From Poriferisodalis sp022821985 (GTDB lineage: Bacteria; Actinomycetota; Acidimicrobiia; Acidimicrobiales; Poriferisodalaceae): a DNA stretch of 64,000 nt. Below, in pieces: positions 1 to 7,276 of the stretch; position 1 is the stretch's first letter; each line of letters starts with the position of its first letter. The notes under the pieces are model-generated. The model made no database searches and was not told where the DNA came from. It was given only the letters and a program-made list of their open reading frames with translations. The stretch spans positions 2,108,001 through 2,172,000 of the forward strand of contig NZ_OZ244781.1 of assembly GCF_965219595.1 (NCBI RefSeq), read 5' to 3'. The position numbers and the translations under genes were made by a program.

Positions 1-376
1 CGTGGGCCAGGATCGTCGGCGCCACCATGCCTAGGCCGATGCCGAAGAAGCCGCCGTCGGGCGTGTCGAACTGGCTCTCGAGCTGGCCCCAGACGCGCTC
101 GAACTTGCGGGGCATGCCGCCGCCGCCCAATTCGGCCGGACCGCTGATCCAGCCGAAGCCGGCGTCGTACTTGGCGGCCCGCCATTCCTTCGACGCCTCC
201 AGCTCGGCGCGCTCGCGCTCGCGGTCGATTTCCTCGAAGAGCGCCGCGTTGTCGGGCCCCTCGCCCCAGACGAACTCGCGCCGCTCGGCTTTGCGCTTGG
301 CGTTGGCCTCCAAGAATTCCAGTGCCTCAGCAGCAAACTGCTCCTCGGTGATCTCAGCGGTGTCGGCAGCGGCCAT
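1..376 (-). CDS. Acyl-CoA dehydrogenase, N-terminal part (runs off the left edge)
   Basis: An open frame of 125 codons starts at ATG 376 and is still open at base 1, so only the N-terminal third is present. A GGAG ribosome site lies 6 bases upstream of the ATG. The protein begins with an acidic helical lead (MAAADTAEITEEQ) and then shows motifs seen in the N-terminal domain of acyl-CoA dehydrogenases: WRAAKYDAGFGWISGP, then FFGIGLGMVAPTILAH, the segment that lines the flavin/acyl pocket. The role would be FAD-dependent alpha,beta-dehydrogenation of an acyl-CoA. The substrate cannot be told from this fragment. It is divergent from the NifU-N-like gene. Family assignment is fairly safe; the full length and catalytic Glu lie outside the window. 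Confidence 0.8.
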   Translation of the reverse strand, partial: MAAADTAEITEEQFAAEALEFLEANAKRKAERREFVWGEGPDNAALFEEIDRERERAELEASKEWRAAKYDAGFGWISGPAELGGGGMPRKFERVWGQLESQFDTPDGGFFGIGLGMVAPTILAH

Positions 377-444
377 GTCGGGCTCCTGTTTCGTGCAAGA
401 AAGGCGGAATATCTGGGATACGAGCAGCCCCAAGCTAGCGACAT

Positions 445-756
445 ATGTCGCTACGCTCATCGGCCATGGGTCAGCCCGTTCGAGTAGCAGAGCGACCGTC
501 GTCCGTTCGTGTGGGCACGGTGCAGTTCGAGACCAACCGCCCGCTGACCGGGGCGGGCCACCGCTACTACAACAGCGCCGAAGATGCCGCCAGCGCCGAA
601 GACCCGGCCGACCTGCTGGCGTGGCGCCTGTTCCAGCGGGGCGGCGTCGACCACATTCACGTGTACGGCAACGTGGCCACCATCGACCTCTCCCGGGGCC
701 ACACCTCCGACGGCATCGCCGAGCTCATCGAAGAGCTGTTCGCCCACTATCGGTAA
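445..756 (+). CDS. Small NifU N-terminal-domain-like protein
   Basis: A 103-residue protein (96 if the second ATG at 466 is used). The order FETNRPL, then a variable loop, then LLAWRLFQRGGVDHIHVYGN and a final amphipathic helix resembles the Nfu N-terminal domain, where a 'leading strand - loop - LF..GV..V.....T' pattern is usual. No CxxC iron-sulfur motif is present, so it would not be a complete Nfu scaffold. The stop codon TAA (754-756) lies inside the first unit of the 33-bp tandem array that follows. It is divergent from the acyl-CoA dehydrogenase. Function is unknown; family link is a weak pattern match. Confidence 0.5.
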   Translation: MSLRSSAMGQPVRVAERPSSVRVGTVQFETNRPLTGAGHRYYNSAEDAASAEDPADLLAWRLFQRGGVDHIHVYGNVATIDLSRGHTSDGIAELIEELFAHYR

Positions 757-948
757 CTCGTTACCGGTAGCGACCAGCACAGTCGGTAGCTCGCTAGCGG
801 TAGCGACCAGCACAGTCGGTAGCTCGCTAGCGGTAGCGACCAGCACAGTCGGTAGCTCGCTAGCGGTAGCGACCAGCACAGTCGGTAACTCGTTGCCGGT
901 GGCGACCAGCACAGTCGCTAGCTCGCCCGCGTGAGCGATTGGCACGGC
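751..948. repeat. 33-bp tandem array, five full units plus a decayed sixth
   Basis: Units begin at 751, 784, 817, 850 and 883, with a degenerate copy from 916. Each reads approximately CGGTAGCTCG, CTAGCGGTAG, CGACCAGCAC, AGT. The three central units are identical; the first and fifth differ at a few positions (AACTCGTTACC or AACTCGTTGCC). There are no spacers, so it is not a CRISPR. It fills almost all of the gap between the NifU-N-like gene and the cupin gene. The unit contains an 8-bp palindrome CGCTAGCG. Open frames run through it because 33 is divisible by three, but the array reads as repeat rather than gene. Confidence 0.9.
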
Positions 949-958
949 GGTAGCTACT

Positions 959-1234
959 GTGGCACGCATGACCGAAAACGAGTTTCGTTCCGAGCTGGCG
1001 GCGCGGGGCTATGGCGAACCGCGCAGCTATGAGTTCGAGCCCGATGCCGATGGCGAGCTTCACAGCCACGAGTTCTCGGCCATGGCGATGGTGACCGAGG
1101 GGGAGTTCCGGCTGGGGTTCACCGACGAGACCCGGGTCATGGGAGTGGGGGACTGGTGCGAGGTTTCCGCCGGCACGCTGCACAGCGAGATGGCGGGACC
1201 AGTCGGCGCGACCCTGCTGGTTGGCACGAAGTAG
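959..1234 (+). CDS. Small cupin-domain protein
   Basis: A 91-residue protein starting at GTG 959 (ATG 968 is an alternative). It has the single-domain cupin layout: first motif around G-ELHSHEFSAMAMVTEGEF, with one His-x-His pair and a following Glu, then a turn, GVGDWCEVSAGTLHSEM as the second motif with its His. These residues are the usual metal ligands of a small cupin barrel. No other domain is present, so the activity (metal-bound isomerase, dioxygenase or sensor) cannot be stated. It follows the 33-bp array directly and precedes the SOS-type site of imuA, but there is no sign that it belongs to the SOS response. Confidence 0.75.
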   Translation: MARMTENEFRSELAARGYGEPRSYEFEPDADGELHSHEFSAMAMVTEGEFRLGFTDETRVMGVGDWCEVSAGTLHSEMAGPVGATLLVGTK

Positions 1235-1292
1235 CTGGCCCAACCCCTGTCCCGGGGGCTGCAGGGAAAGCACACGCACGGCGGCGGCCGAT

Positions 1293-1304
1293 AAACAACC
1301 GTTC
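1293..1304 (+). promoter_or_regulatory. Degenerate SOS (LexA) box before imuA
   Basis: AAAC-AACC-GTTC matches the Gram-positive/actinobacterial LexA core GAAC-N4-GTTC at seven of eight positions and ends 31 bases before the imuA ATG. A weaker second match (AGAC-GATT-GTTC) lies at 1309-1320. The paired arrangement copies the two perfect boxes at dnaE2. LexA binding is inferred. Confidence 0.5.
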
Positions 1305-1335
1305 GTGGAGACGATTGTTCGTCTAGTCTGTCGCG

Positions 1336-2244
1336 ATGGCAGTGCAGCTGCGTCGTACCGTCGACGCATTGGACATAGCCGGCCCTCGTGGGGTCGGCGC
1401 ATTGGACATAGCGCATGCTGCGGACATCGAGCACAGCAAACGGCTGCTGCCTGTCGCTGACGAGTTGGTACCGCTGCTGACCCAGCCGGGGCTTGTCCCC
1501 GGGACGGTGCTGGTTGCCCACGGCCCCGGGGCGTTGACCTTGGCAACGGCCTTCACGGCGGAGGTCTCGCGTACGGGTGGGTGGGTGGCTGCGGTGGGGT
1601 TGGGGCGCATGGGTGTCTCGGCGGTGGCGGAACGGGGGGCATCGCTGGACCGGTGGGCCTTCGTGGACGAACCCGGCAGCGCCGCAGCTGAAGTGCTGAA
1701 CGCCTTGATCGGCAATGTCGACGTGATCTTGCTGGCTGCAGGAGTGCGGCTGGCGGCTGCCCACAGCCGGCGCCTGCGCACTCGCCTGCGGGAGCGCGGA
1801 ACCGTGATGATCGAGGTCGGCGCATCGAACACAGCCGGCGCTCGTGGCGTCGGTGCATCGGGCACAGCCGGCGCTCGTGGCGTCGGTGCATCGGGCACAG
1901 CCGGCGCTCGTGGCGTCGGTGCATCGGGCACAGCCGGCGCATTCAGTCCAGACGTGACCATGACGGTGGAACGTGCTGCGTGGACCGGTCTCGGGCACGG
2001 GCACGGCCGGCTGCGGGAACGCCGGGCCGAGGTGGTTGCTGCGGGCCGCGGTGCGGCGTCGCTGCCGCGACGAGCCGTCCTGTGGCTGCCCGATGCCAAC
2101 GGGCGCATCACCGCCGTCCGCGGTGCGATCGACACCGTTTCCTGGCCTGTTCAGGTCGCATCTGCCCAGGGCGGCATCTCGATAGCCGACGCCTCGGGAA
2201 CCGGTGACGATGCCGTCGTCCCCCTGCAGCGCCGTGCGGGATAA
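1336..2244 (+). CDS. imuA: ImuA-like (RecA-fold) mutasome subunit with repeat insertions
   Basis: A 302-residue protein immediately upstream of, and overlapping, imuB. The central part follows the degenerate RecA fold of ImuA'/SulA-like proteins: GTVLVAHGPGALTLATAF in the position of a Walker A loop but lacking the GKT signature, then VDVILLAAGVRL and a C-terminal WPVQVA strand. In mycobacteria ImuA' helps ImuB and DnaE2 carry out error-prone translesion synthesis. The gene carries 33-bp repeat sequence at its 5' end (residues about 11-26) and, larger, at residues 163-202, where an 11-residue unit GASGTAGARGV is repeated. These lie outside the recognisable fold. A degenerate SOS box precedes it. 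Assignment rests on the fold, on imuB downstream and on dnaE2 nearby. Confidence 0.75.
   Translation: MAVQLRRTVDALDIAGPRGVGALDIAHAADIEHSKRLLPVADELVPLLTQPGLVPGTVLVAHGPGALTLATAFTAEVSRTGGWVAAVGLGRMGVSAVAERGASLDRWAFVDEPGSAAAEVLNALIGNVDVILLAAGVRLAAAHSRRLRTRLRERGTVMIEVGASNTAGARGVGASGTAGARGVGASGTAGARGVGASGTAGAFSPDVTMTVERAAWTGLGHGHGRLRERRAEVVAAGRGAASLPRRAVLWLPDANGRITAVRGAIDTVSWPVQVASAQGGISIADASGTGDDAVVPLQRRAG
1366..1412 (+). repeat. R1 repeat, 1.4 copies near the imuA start
   Basis: The sequence GCATTGGACATAGCC starts at 1366 and again at 1399, exactly 33 bases apart, with GGCCCTCGTGGGGTCGGC between. It matches the R1 unit of the larger imuA array, including the near-palindromic GCCGGCCC-TCGTG-GGGTCGGC core. 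It encodes GALDIAGPRGV in the same frame as the other copies. Confidence 0.8.
1822..1942 (+). repeat. R1 33-bp in-frame array inside imuA
   Basis: Units start with GCATCG at 1822, 1855, 1888 and 1921; the last is partial. Units two and three are identical, the first differs at two bases (GAAC for GGGC). Each contains ACAGCCGGCGCTCGTGGCGT and encodes GASGTAGARGV. The reading frame of the gene is kept on both sides. Confidence 0.95.
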
Positions 2245-4036
2245 CCACGACAACCGGGCCGGCTTGGCCAGTCAGGACGAACCTGCCGGTATCCCGCCAC
2301 GGATGCTGGCAGCGGAGGTCGGGAACTGGTCTGCTGTGGCAGCAGGGTTCGACCCGGCCACACCAGCGGCGGTGGTCTCCGCCGGGCGCATCACCGCCGT
2401 CACGCCTGCGGCTGCTGCTGCGGGGATACGCCCAGGAGTGCGTCGCCGCCAGGCTCAGACTGAATGTCCCGTCTTGGAGCTGGCCGAGCACGACCCCGAT
2501 CTCGACGCGCGCTGTTTCGCCCCCGTGGTCACTGCGCTGGAAGACCTGACGCCGAGAGTCGAAGTGCTGGCACCCGGTTGCTGCGTCGTCCCCACCCGAG
2601 GCCCGTCGCGCTACTACGGCGGAGATGAGGCGCTGGCGGAGCTGGCGCATCGCACCATCATTGAAGTGCTGGCCAGCGAACTGGGCACAGCCGGCGCTCG
2701 TGGCGCCGGCGCATTGAAGACAGCCGGCGCTCGTGGCGCCGGCATGTACGACCCAGCATCATCTGTCAGCGTCGGCATCGCCGACGGCTTGTTTGCCGCT
2801 GGCCTTGCTGGGAGGGCGGCGTCGGCCCGAACCCCGTCGACGCCGGTGCTGGTGGTGGCCTCTGGCAGCAGCGCAGAGTTCCTGAGCGGGCTGAGTCTGG
2901 GGACGCTGGCCGAGGAGTGCTCCCTGCTGACGGGCTGCACTGCCGATGGCACGACCGATGACCTGATCAGCATGCTGTGGCAGCTGGGCTTGCGCACTCT
3001 GGGCGATCTTGCGGCACTGCCCGTGGGAGACCTCGTCGGCAGGTTCGGCACGCAAGGGAAATGGATGCACGCACTGGCCAGCGGGCGCGATCCTCGCCTG
3101 AGCCAGCCTGCCATCGCTCAGCCTGATCTCAGCGCTGAAACCGAGATCGACCCGCCCGCGGATCGGCTCGACACGGTGGCCTTTGCCGCGAAGTCTCTGG
3201 CAGATCAGCTCGACGCCCGGTTGGCTCGGGAGGGCCAAGCACTGGTGTGCGTGGAGATCAGCGCCGAAACCGAGCACGGCGAGACCAGCAACGGGCGGTG
3301 GCGCCACGGATTCCGCTTCAGCCCGCCCGATCTGGTCGACCGTATGCGCTGGCAGCTCGACGGCTGGCGCAGCACCAAGGGCCGCAACAGCCCCACCGGC
3401 GGCATCTCGTTCATCCGGCTGCGGGCGGTCGAGACGCTTCCCGATGAAGGGCGCCAGCTCGGTTTCTGGGGTGGCCAGTCGGAGGCGGACGAGCGGGCCG
3501 AGCGAGCGCTGCAGCGAGTTCAGACCTTGGTCAGCTTTGACGCGGTCACCGTTGGCCGCCTGGGCTCCGGCCGCCGCTTTGCCGATCTCGAGCAGCGCCT
3601 CCCGTTTGGCACCACCGGTCCTCGTGGGGCCGGTGCATCAGGCCCAGCCGGTCCTCGTGGGGCCGGTGCATCAGGCCCAGCCGGTCCTCGTGGGGCCGGT
3701 GCATCGGATACACCCCCGTGGCCAGGACGGCTGGGCGCGCCAGCCCCTGCGGAGGTGCTGGTCGAGCCCGAGCCGCTCGTGGTGCTCGATGCGAACGGCG
3801 ATCCGGTGGGCGTGAGCGGCAGGGCACAGCCCAGCGCGCCCCCGGCCATGCTGCGCCGGGCCGATGGGCGCACCAGCCGCATCGCAGCGTGGGCAGGGCC
3901 ATGGCCGCTGGAGGAGCGCTGGTGGAGCACACGGTCGCGCCGTCAGGCCCGATTCCAACTGGTGCTCGACGACGGCACCGCCCATCTCTGCGCTGTCGAG
4001 GGCGGTCGCTGGCAGCGCGAAGCCACCTACGACTGA
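2204..4036 (+). CDS. imuB: ImuB, catalytically inactive Y-family polymerase-like mutasome hub
   Basis: A 610-residue protein whose GTG start lies 41 bases inside imuA, so the two are translationally linked. GTG 2204, ATG 2210 and ATG 2303 are all possible; family similarity begins near residue 33. Motifs: AAVVSAGRITAVTPAA, PRVEVLAPGCCVVPTRGPSRYYGG (fingers/palm), LRTLGDLAALP (helix-hairpin-helix). The acidic residues needed for catalysis are absent in the first motif (RMLAAEVGNW), as expected for ImuB. QLGFWG at residues 418-423 fits the beta-clamp binding motif of ImuB, and the C-terminal WPLEERWW segment is also typical. Two R1 repeat arrays are inserted, near residues 159-180 and 467-501. 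The mycobacterial homologue bridges ImuA', DnaE2 and the clamp. Confidence 0.9.
   Translation: MTMPSSPCSAVRDNHDNRAGLASQDEPAGIPPRMLAAEVGNWSAVAAGFDPATPAAVVSAGRITAVTPAAAAAGIRPGVRRRQAQTECPVLELAEHDPDLDARCFAPVVTALEDLTPRVEVLAPGCCVVPTRGPSRYYGGDEALAELAHRTIIEVLASELGTAGARGAGALKTAGARGAGMYDPASSVSVGIADGLFAAGLAGRAASARTPSTPVLVVASGSSAEFLSGLSLGTLAEECSLLTGCTADGTTDDLISMLWQLGLRTLGDLAALPVGDLVGRFGTQGKWMHALASGRDPRLSQPAIAQPDLSAETEIDPPADRLDTVAFAAKSLADQLDARLAREGQALVCVEISAETEHGETSNGRWRHGFRFSPPDLVDRMRWQLDGWRSTKGRNSPTGGISFIRLRAVETLPDEGRQLGFWGGQSEADERAERALQRVQTLVSFDAVTVGRLGSGRRFADLEQRLPFGTTGPRGAGASGPAGPRGAGASGPAGPRGAGASDTPPWPGRLGAPAPAEVLVEPEPLVVLDANGDPVGVSGRAQPSAPPAMLRRADGRTSRIAAWAGPWPLEERWWSTRSRRQARFQLVLDDGTAHLCAVEGGRWQREATYD
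2678..2743 (+). repeat. R1 repeat, two 33-bp units in imuB (upstream site)
   Basis: Two 33-base units (2678-2710 and 2711-2743) share ACAGCCGGCGCTCGTGGCGC and end in CGGC. Each holds a perfect hairpin: arms GCCGGCGC and GCGCCGGC around loop TCGTG, for example 2690-2710. They encode TAGARGAGA-type peptide in the same frame as the imuA copies. Confidence 0.9.
3602..3706 (+). repeat. R1 repeat, three 33-bp units in imuB (downstream site)
   Basis: GCATCA starts at 3635 and 3668 and GCATCG at 3701, each 33 bases apart, with a preceding partial unit from about 3602. The core is CCGGTCCTCGTGGGGCCGG, a compensated version of the palindrome elsewhere. It encodes GASGPAGPRGA repeats between the clamp-binding region and the conserved C-terminal PWPGRL segment. 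Confidence 0.95.
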
Positions 4037-4077
4037 ACTCGCCCGCGCAGCGACCATCCCCCGAACGGCTGAACCCC

Positions 4078-5589
4078 TCAGTTGCCGTTGGTGGACCAGT
4101 GCCAAGGCTCGCTCGGCAGGTTGTACAGGCCATACGTTGCGGCGTTGCTCTTCAGCCACCTGAAAGCCTCTGAACTGCGGCTGTTGACCGACCGGCCATT
4201 GTGGACGAAGTCGACGGCGAGGCCGCGCTCGTGCATGGAACGCCCGGGCCGAGCCGTGGGTGGCCTGCACTGGTAGGAGGGCTTCTGCCAGACCGCCCAC
4301 TCGCTTGTCCCGCAGTGCGCTCGCCGGAGCGCAATCTGCGAAGCAGCACTCCGGTAGCCGCCGCCGTACAGCCCGATCCCGTCACGGGCGGCATGTCTCA
4401 GCAGGTTCTCCACGTTGTTGGCAATGGACTCGTGCACCTGGATGCTGCCTACCCGGATTCCTTTCTCCACGAAACCGCCGACCCAGGTGAGTTCGCTGCG
4501 GTCGAAGTCGTTGCTGACCGGCTGTCCTGCAGTGCCTTCCCGCCGCCGTCTGGCTTCTTGTTCTGCCTGCCATTTGCGGCATCGTTCTTCATCGCTTCGG
4601 CGCTTGAGCTCGGTCGTGATTCGTTGCTGCTGACTGATGGCGCCGGCGATCTGGGTGGTTGTCTCGGCCACTTCCGCGGCAGCTTCAGCATCGACCTCTT
4701 CGAGCCACTGGAGCTCACCTAGCCGATGGTCCAGCCGGTTCTCCAGTTCTTCGAGTACGACTGCTTCCTGTTCCACGGCGTCGAGGAGGTCGTCAAGAGC
4801 CCGTGCAGACTCCTCACGGCGGATGTCGCGCAGTTCTTCGGCTCGCTGGAATTCGCGCACAGCGAGCTCAGCGTCCACCCCAAGGGCTCGCAGCTGATCG
4901 CCGGTCACCGTGAGGTCGCCCAGCGCAGCGCCAATCAGCACTCGGATGCGGGCGGCGTCGTAGATGTCCCCGGTGCGCACCAGACCATAGGAACCTTCCA
5001 CCGAGGCGTCGTGACCGACGTAGGTCTGCACGATGAGTTCCACTACCCGTTCGCCCAATTCGGCGTGCTGAGCATCGAGCGCCAGGACACGCTGGATTCC
5101 GGCTTCGACGGAGGCTTCGGCCGCGGCGAGTTCGAGTTCGGCCTGGTCGAGATCGGCCCGTTGTTCGTTGACGAGCACCTTGAGCTGATCGGAGGTCTCC
5201 AGCACCTCGTTGACGTCGGCGGTGGCGAGGTCGACTTGGCCGACCTTGACGAGCAAAGCAGCCTGAGCTTCCTCGCGTGTGCGCTCTTCTTCCTCGAGTT
5301 CCGCCTCGAGTGCCGTCTGTTCTTGCTCCAGCTGCTGTCGGCGCTCTCGCAAATCGGCGTTGGTTGCGCCGGCTTGTGTGGCGCTGGTGCGCGCCACCCG
5401 TGCGCATAGCCGCGACATTTCTGCGTCGGACGGCTGCGACTGGGCGCCTCCGGCTGCGAGCGGCACGACACTGATGACGAGGGCGAATGCGATCGCAGCA
5501 GCTGCACGGCGCGCCACGCTGCGGCGCCCCGTGGCAGGGCGTGCCGTGGTGGAGCGCGATTGTCGCTGTGAACCTTCTCGCTGTCGCAC
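4078..5589 (-). CDS. Secreted coiled-coil protein with M15-family (VanY-type) D,D-carboxypeptidase domain
   Basis: 503 residues from GTG 5589; GTG 5517 is a good alternative because it gives a compact signal peptide (MARRAAAAIAFALVISVVPLAAG). After the signal, residues 60-370 are mostly charged heptad coiled coil (LRERRQQLEQEQTALEAE and similar). The C-terminal domain carries the M15B zinc signature SMHERGLAVDF (S451, H453, D460) and the distal EPWHW (H497). Such enzymes trim D-Ala from peptidoglycan stems. The coiled coil plus hydrolase layout resembles cell-division associated EnvC/RipC-like factors, so a role in wall remodelling outside the membrane is likely. The 5' end overlaps a dispersed repeat element. 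It is convergent with imuB. Confidence 0.85.
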   Translation of the reverse strand: MRQREGSQRQSRSTTARPATGRRSVARRAAAAIAFALVISVVPLAAGGAQSQPSDAEMSRLCARVARTSATQAGATNADLRERRQQLEQEQTALEAELEEEERTREEAQAALLVKVGQVDLATADVNEVLETSDQLKVLVNEQRADLDQAELELAAAEASVEAGIQRVLALDAQHAELGERVVELIVQTYVGHDASVEGSYGLVRTGDIYDAARIRVLIGAALGDLTVTGDQLRALGVDAELAVREFQRAEELRDIRREESARALDDLLDAVEQEAVVLEELENRLDHRLGELQWLEEVDAEAAAEVAETTTQIAGAISQQQRITTELKRRSDEERCRKWQAEQEARRRREGTAGQPVSNDFDRSELTWVGGFVEKGIRVGSIQVHESIANNVENLLRHAARDGIGLYGGGYRSAASQIALRRAHCGTSEWAVWQKPSYQCRPPTARPGRSMHERGLAVDFVHNGRSVNSRSSEAFRWLKSNAATYGLYNLPSEPWHWSTNGN

Positions 5590-5683
5590 CTGTCGTTTTC
5601 CGCTCTTGTTCCCCGTGCATCATGTGATTGCGCTCACGGGCCGCTCGGGCCACGGCTTCGCCTATCGGCTCAGCCTCTTGGGG
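5565..5683. repeat. Dispersed element E, copy 1 (intergenic, overlaps the carboxypeptidase start)
   Basis: Shares two blocks with copy 2 at about 9000-9101: CACCTGTCGTTTTCCGCTC (5588-5606; two mismatches) and GCGCTCACGGGCCGCTCGGG (5630-5649; identical), followed by CGGCTTCGCC and TCGGCTCAGCCTC. Copy 1 has about 15 additional bases between the blocks. If the upstream start of the carboxypeptidase is used, the element contributes its first codons. Confidence 0.7.
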
Positions 5684-5832
5684 CCGACGCCGTCGTCAGC
5701 CTGCGGTCGCCAGTGGCCGCCGCAAGCGACGACCGGGACCTTCGGCCCAAGGTACCGATGGGCGCTCGGTCGTGGGTGTCGCCCCTTGAGATTCTCAGCC
5801 GGCTCTCAGCTCGATTGCGTCGGGCGATGCCG

Positions 5833-6684
5833 TTACTCGTCGATCACCCGGTTGCGGAGGACGCCGATGCCAGGAACTTCGAATTCGATCTCGTCGCCCG
5901 CAACCAGCCAGCGCGGCGGGTCGTGCGAGCCGCCAGTGCCTTCGGGCGAACCTGTGGCGATGACATCGCCAGGTTCGAGCGGCATCACCCTTGACAGGTA
6001 AGAGACGATCTCGGCAACCGAGAAGATCATCTCGCTGGCGCCGGCCCGCTGGCGTTCCTCGCCGTTCACCCGGCAGATCACCTCCAACTCTGCGGGGTCG
6101 GCGATCTCGTCGGCGGTCGTGATCCAGGGGCCCATCGAGCCGGAGCGATAGAAGTTCTTGCCGGCGGCCACGCTGTGGCGTTGCCAGTCGCGCACCGAAC
6201 CGTCGTTCAGCATCGAGTACCCGCCGACGTAGTCGAGAGCGTCAGACACCTCGATGTGGCGCCCGGGTCTGCCGATCATCACTGCCAGCTCCACTTCGTA
6301 GTCGAACTGGATCGACACAGACGGCCGTACGAGATCCTCGTCGTGGGCCACCAGCGTGCCGGGCGGCTTGTTGAAGTACACGGGCTGCGCGGGGGGTTGC
6401 ACGTTGCCGCCCAGGGGATATTTCTTGTGGTAGTTGGCCCCTGCGCACAGCATGCGTGCACCGGGATCGACCGGCACGGCAAACGCGATCTCGTCCCAGG
6501 CCACCGAGACAGGTGTCCCCGAGAGTGCCGCCGGATCAACCATCGCCGCGGCGATCGCGCGGCCGATGGAAGCGATCGGCCCGCCGCCTGCATCCATGCC
6601 GTCGAGCTGGGCCACGCCGTCGGCGGATGCCATGCCGACGTGAGATGAACCGTCACCGGCAAGGGTGTAGCGCAGCAGTTTCAC
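5833..6684 (-). CDS. Fumarylacetoacetate hydrolase family protein
   Basis: 283 residues. After a short N-terminal lead the FAH fold is clear: LCAGANYHKKYP, then VRPSVSIQFDYEVELAVMIG with the two acidic residues that bind the divalent metal, GGYSMLNDGSVRDWQ, the helix K-FYRSGSMGPWI and the closing MPLEPGDVIATGSPEGTGG. Members hydrolyse or decarboxylate 1,3-diketo acids or hydrate 2-keto-enoates in aromatic catabolism; the exact substrate cannot be read from sequence. It is separated by 72 bases from the next minus-strand gene upstream and follows a repeat-bearing 243-base gap that otherwise shows nothing recognisable. Confidence 0.88.
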   Translation of the reverse strand: MKLLRYTLAGDGSSHVGMASADGVAQLDGMDAGGGPIASIGRAIAAAMVDPAALSGTPVSVAWDEIAFAVPVDPGARMLCAGANYHKKYPLGGNVQPPAQPVYFNKPPGTLVAHDEDLVRPSVSIQFDYEVELAVMIGRPGRHIEVSDALDYVGGYSMLNDGSVRDWQRHSVAAGKNFYRSGSMGPWITTADEIADPAELEVICRVNGEERQRAGASEMIFSVAEIVSYLSRVMPLEPGDVIATGSPEGTGGSHDPPRWLVAGDEIEFEVPGIGVLRNRVIDE

Positions 6685-6756
6685 GGCGCGTCACCGTACT
6701 GGTTGCGCGCCGTCCGACTCTGGGGTCGGTGAGCGTGGTAGCTGCGCGTCGGCGGC

Positions 6757-7266
6757 TCAGTCGCTCGCCGTTCGGCGCAAGGGTTCGCCGCCGGCGGCGC
6801 GAATCGTGCCCTCGAACCTGTCGAGGTCGGTGCCGTTCACATGGCCCGTCCAGGGTTCGCCGACACCGCTCTCGTCAAGAGACGGCTCGACGGACACCTC
6901 CACCCGGGGGCTGTCGGTGCGCAGCACCAGCGTGGCATCGCTGCCCGAACTCCAGCGAGCCACGACGACCGCTCGACGGAAGCTGATGTCGGCCAGCACG
7001 AGACCGTCGTCGGTGGCCGCCAGCAGGCGATGCACGTTGAACAGGAGCTGGTGCGCGACTACTGCCGCCACGATCACCAGCCAGCCGATGCCCCACGCAA
7101 TCGCCAAGCCGGCTCCGAGGGCGAATGCGGCGACCCGCACGATCATGATTCGTCGGTGTGCTCGGGCGGTCTCGGTGTCGGTGACGACCACGGCACTGCG
7201 CACGCCGACACCCAGCTCGCCGAGCAGCTCCACCGCCCGTTCGAGGGCCCGGTCTGACGGATTCAT
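6757..7266 (-). CDS. Two-helix membrane protein of unknown function
   Basis: 169 residues from ATG 7266; longer frames extend upstream but run into the amidase gene. Two adjacent hydrophobic segments (IMIVRVAAFALGAGLAIAW and WLVIVAAVVAHQLLFNV) lie at residues 38-75. They are preceded by a short cytoplasmic helix (ALERAVELLGELGVGV) and followed by about 95 residues of beta-rich, probably cytoplasmic sequence resembling a PH-like (DUF-type) domain (LVLADISFRRAVVVARW). The gene starts 10 bases after the amidase stop, so the two are probably co-transcribed. No family is recognised. Confidence 0.6.
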   Translation of the reverse strand: MNPSDRALERAVELLGELGVGVRSAVVVTDTETARAHRRIMIVRVAAFALGAGLAIAWGIGWLVIVAAVVAHQLLFNVHRLLAATDDGLVLADISFRRAVVVARWSSGSDATLVLRTDSPRVEVSVEPSLDESGVGEPWTGHVNGTDLDRFEGTIRAAGGEPLRRTASD

Positions 7267-7276
7267 GACGCGCGCG

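Noticed and set aside
751..948. Possible CRISPR array
   Set aside because: Units abut with no spacers, and no cas genes are nearby; it is a simple tandem repeat.
457..969. Minus-strand frame with 11-residue repeats (ATASELPTVLV)
   Set aside because: It arises because the array period is divisible by three; it overlaps the NifU-N-like gene and has no family similarity outside the repeat.
1060..2253. Minus-strand 397-residue frame with Cys repeats
   Set aside because: Antisense shadow of imuA and its R1 repeats (GCARCTDATSA repeats are the reverse of GASGTAGARGV).
3602..3706. Collagen-like Gly-X-Y domain in ImuB
   Set aside because: The unit is 11 residues, so the Gly triplet pattern breaks in every unit (GAS-GPA-GPR-GA). 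It cannot form a regular collagen helix.
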